Below the pieces are notes generated by a model, which made no database searches, was not told the origin of the DNA, and was given only the letters and a program-made list of their open reading frames with translations. Below are positions 5,298-5,780 of a DNA stretch of 5,780 bases, piece by piece; the stretch's first letter is position 1, and each line of letters begins with the position of its first letter. Source of the DNA: Candidatus Bathyarchaeota archaeon (lineage in GTDB: Archaea > Thermoproteota > Bathyarchaeia > TCS64); assembly GCA_937877765.1 (NCBI GenBank), contig CALGBN010000335.1:1-5780 (forward strand), in the 5' to 3' direction. The translations under genes and the position numbers were made by a program.

Positions 5298-5634
5298 ATA
5301 GGAGTACTGTTTGATCTTTGGGACGTGGCGTCTTAAAAACCAGTACCCTGAGAGGCTTATCAGACTCATTGTACCAGCAGTGGACTATCTTAGCTGGACT
5401 ATGAATGACTGTATCCTTTGTAACTGTCTTTTTCTCGTCACCGATCTCAACAACGCCTTCACCTTCAAGCACATAGAACACGACATCAACAGGCGTAATA
5501 TGGCGTCTGAGGCGTTCACCGGGCATCATCAGTATATGCACACCCAACGCGTTCTCGTGGTCATAGATCTTCTTGGTCTCAACCCCATGAGGGTTCTTAC
5601 CGGGCAGGGTATCAGCTACTCTTGTTATCTCCAT
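5296..5634 (-). CDS. Small single-domain cupin protein
   Basis: This is a 112-residue one-domain cupin, cytoplasmic. The first cupin motif region is PGERLRRHITPVDVVFYVLEG (in two blocks, about 38-57) and the second is SPAKIVHCWYN (79-89), giving H45 and the H85-x3-N89 pattern. The usual HxH pair and the glutamate of motif 1 are not present: position 47 is Thr, so any metal would be held by H45, H85 and perhaps D50, or there may be no metal. This HITPVDV form is one I associate with small cupins of anaerobes, whose substrate is unknown. The ATG at 5634 has a perfect GGTGAT site at 5638-5643. It starts 22 nt after hcp and is followed directly by the zinc-ribbon gene, so the three probably form one operon. 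Confidence 0.88.
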   Translation of the reverse strand: MEITRVADTLPGKNPHGVETKKIYDHENALGVHILMMPGERLRRHITPVDVVFYVLEGEGVVEIGDEKKTVTKDTVIHSPAKIVHCWYNESDKPLRVLVFKTPRPKDQTVLL

Positions 5635-5637
5635 AAT

Positions 5638-5643
5638 ATCACC
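5638..5643 (-). promoter_or_regulatory. Shine-Dalgarno of the cupin gene
   Basis: GGTGAT on the - strand is a full match to the 3' part of AGGAGGTGAT, with 3 nt to the ATG. It fixes the cupin start and shows that this organism uses this ribosome-site variant. Confidence 0.6.
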
Positions 5644-5656
5644 AAAAAAGTGGGGG

Positions 5657-5780
5657 TTAGCCCAGTATTGCCTTCATATCCTCATCGACGGTGGTGATGG
5701 GCATGATGTTGAAGTTCTCAACCAGCACATTCAGCACGTTGGGGGTTATGAAAGCGGGTAGGCTTGGACCAAGCCTAATG
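5657..5780 (-). CDS. hcp: Hybrid cluster protein (hydroxylamine reductase), C-terminal end, truncated by window edge
   Basis: Only the last 40 codons are present, starting in phase at 5779 and ending with TAA at 5657-5659. The segment reads [10 protein letters not shown], then [13 protein letters not shown], and ends [10 protein letters not shown]. The LGP-x-LPAF-x-(S/T)PNV block is typical of the C-terminus of the prismane/hybrid cluster family, Hcp branch; as I recall it, the related CO dehydrogenase catalytic subunit has a different ending here. Hcp carries a [4Fe-4S] or [2Fe-2S] cluster plus the 4Fe-2S-2O hybrid cluster and reduces hydroxylamine or NO; it is usually linked to nitrosative or oxidative stress in anaerobes. 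The cluster ligands lie outside the window. It is the most upstream visible gene of the hcp-cupin-zinc-ribbon group. Confidence 0.88.
   Translation of the reverse strand, partial: IRLGPSLPAFITPNVLNVLVENFNIMPITTVDEDMKAILG

Noticed and set aside
5311..5697. 128-codon + strand frame across the cupin gene
   Set aside because: It is the antisense of a clear cupin and the hcp end, with no family resemblance; although the TATA box is palindromic, nothing else supports a rightward gene.

Overview
This is the end of a metagenomic contig that looks archaeal. Archease is present, the GMP synthase end is of archaeal type, a TTTATAAA TATA-box sequence sits at the right distance upstream of one operon, and several starts carry a GGTGA-type Shine-Dalgarno. 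Hcp and the Cys-rich small protein suggest an anaerobic or oxygen-sensitive life. I cannot name the lineage from this sequence; an uncultured archaeal phylum is likely, but that is inference. The first 69 bases are not biological: they are an Illumina Nextera P7/i7 adapter left on the contig, so real sequence starts at about 70.

Layout. On the + strand, 70-653 is the 3' part of guaA (GMP synthase), 684-1124 encodes a stand-alone DUF5680 protein, and 1148-1570 encodes archease (RtcB RNA ligase cofactor). A short convergent spacer (1571-1683) holds a weak hairpin and a run of ten C. The rest is on the - strand. Reading leftward from the right edge: the 3' end of hcp (hybrid cluster protein), a small cupin, a Cys-rich zinc-ribbon protein, a promoter/operator region of about 80 bp, then the tightly packed operon kynU (kynureninase), a DHA2-type MFS transporter, and a winged-helix ArsR-type regulator, separated by 1 and 2 nt.

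How the genes fit together. kynU, the transporter and the regulator look like a self-contained, autoregulated unit for handling L-kynurenine or a related aryl amino acid and/or the anthranilate made from it. The promoter upstream of kynU carries five copies of the 7-mer TGTAGTA/TACTACA around its TATA box, a plausible operator array for the regulator encoded at the operon's end. No oxygen-dependent kynurenine-forming gene is visible in the window. hcp, the cupin and the zinc-ribbon protein form a second likely operon, plausibly for nitrosative/redox stress. The guaA, DUF5680 and archease genes are housekeeping or unknown and show no functional link to the others.
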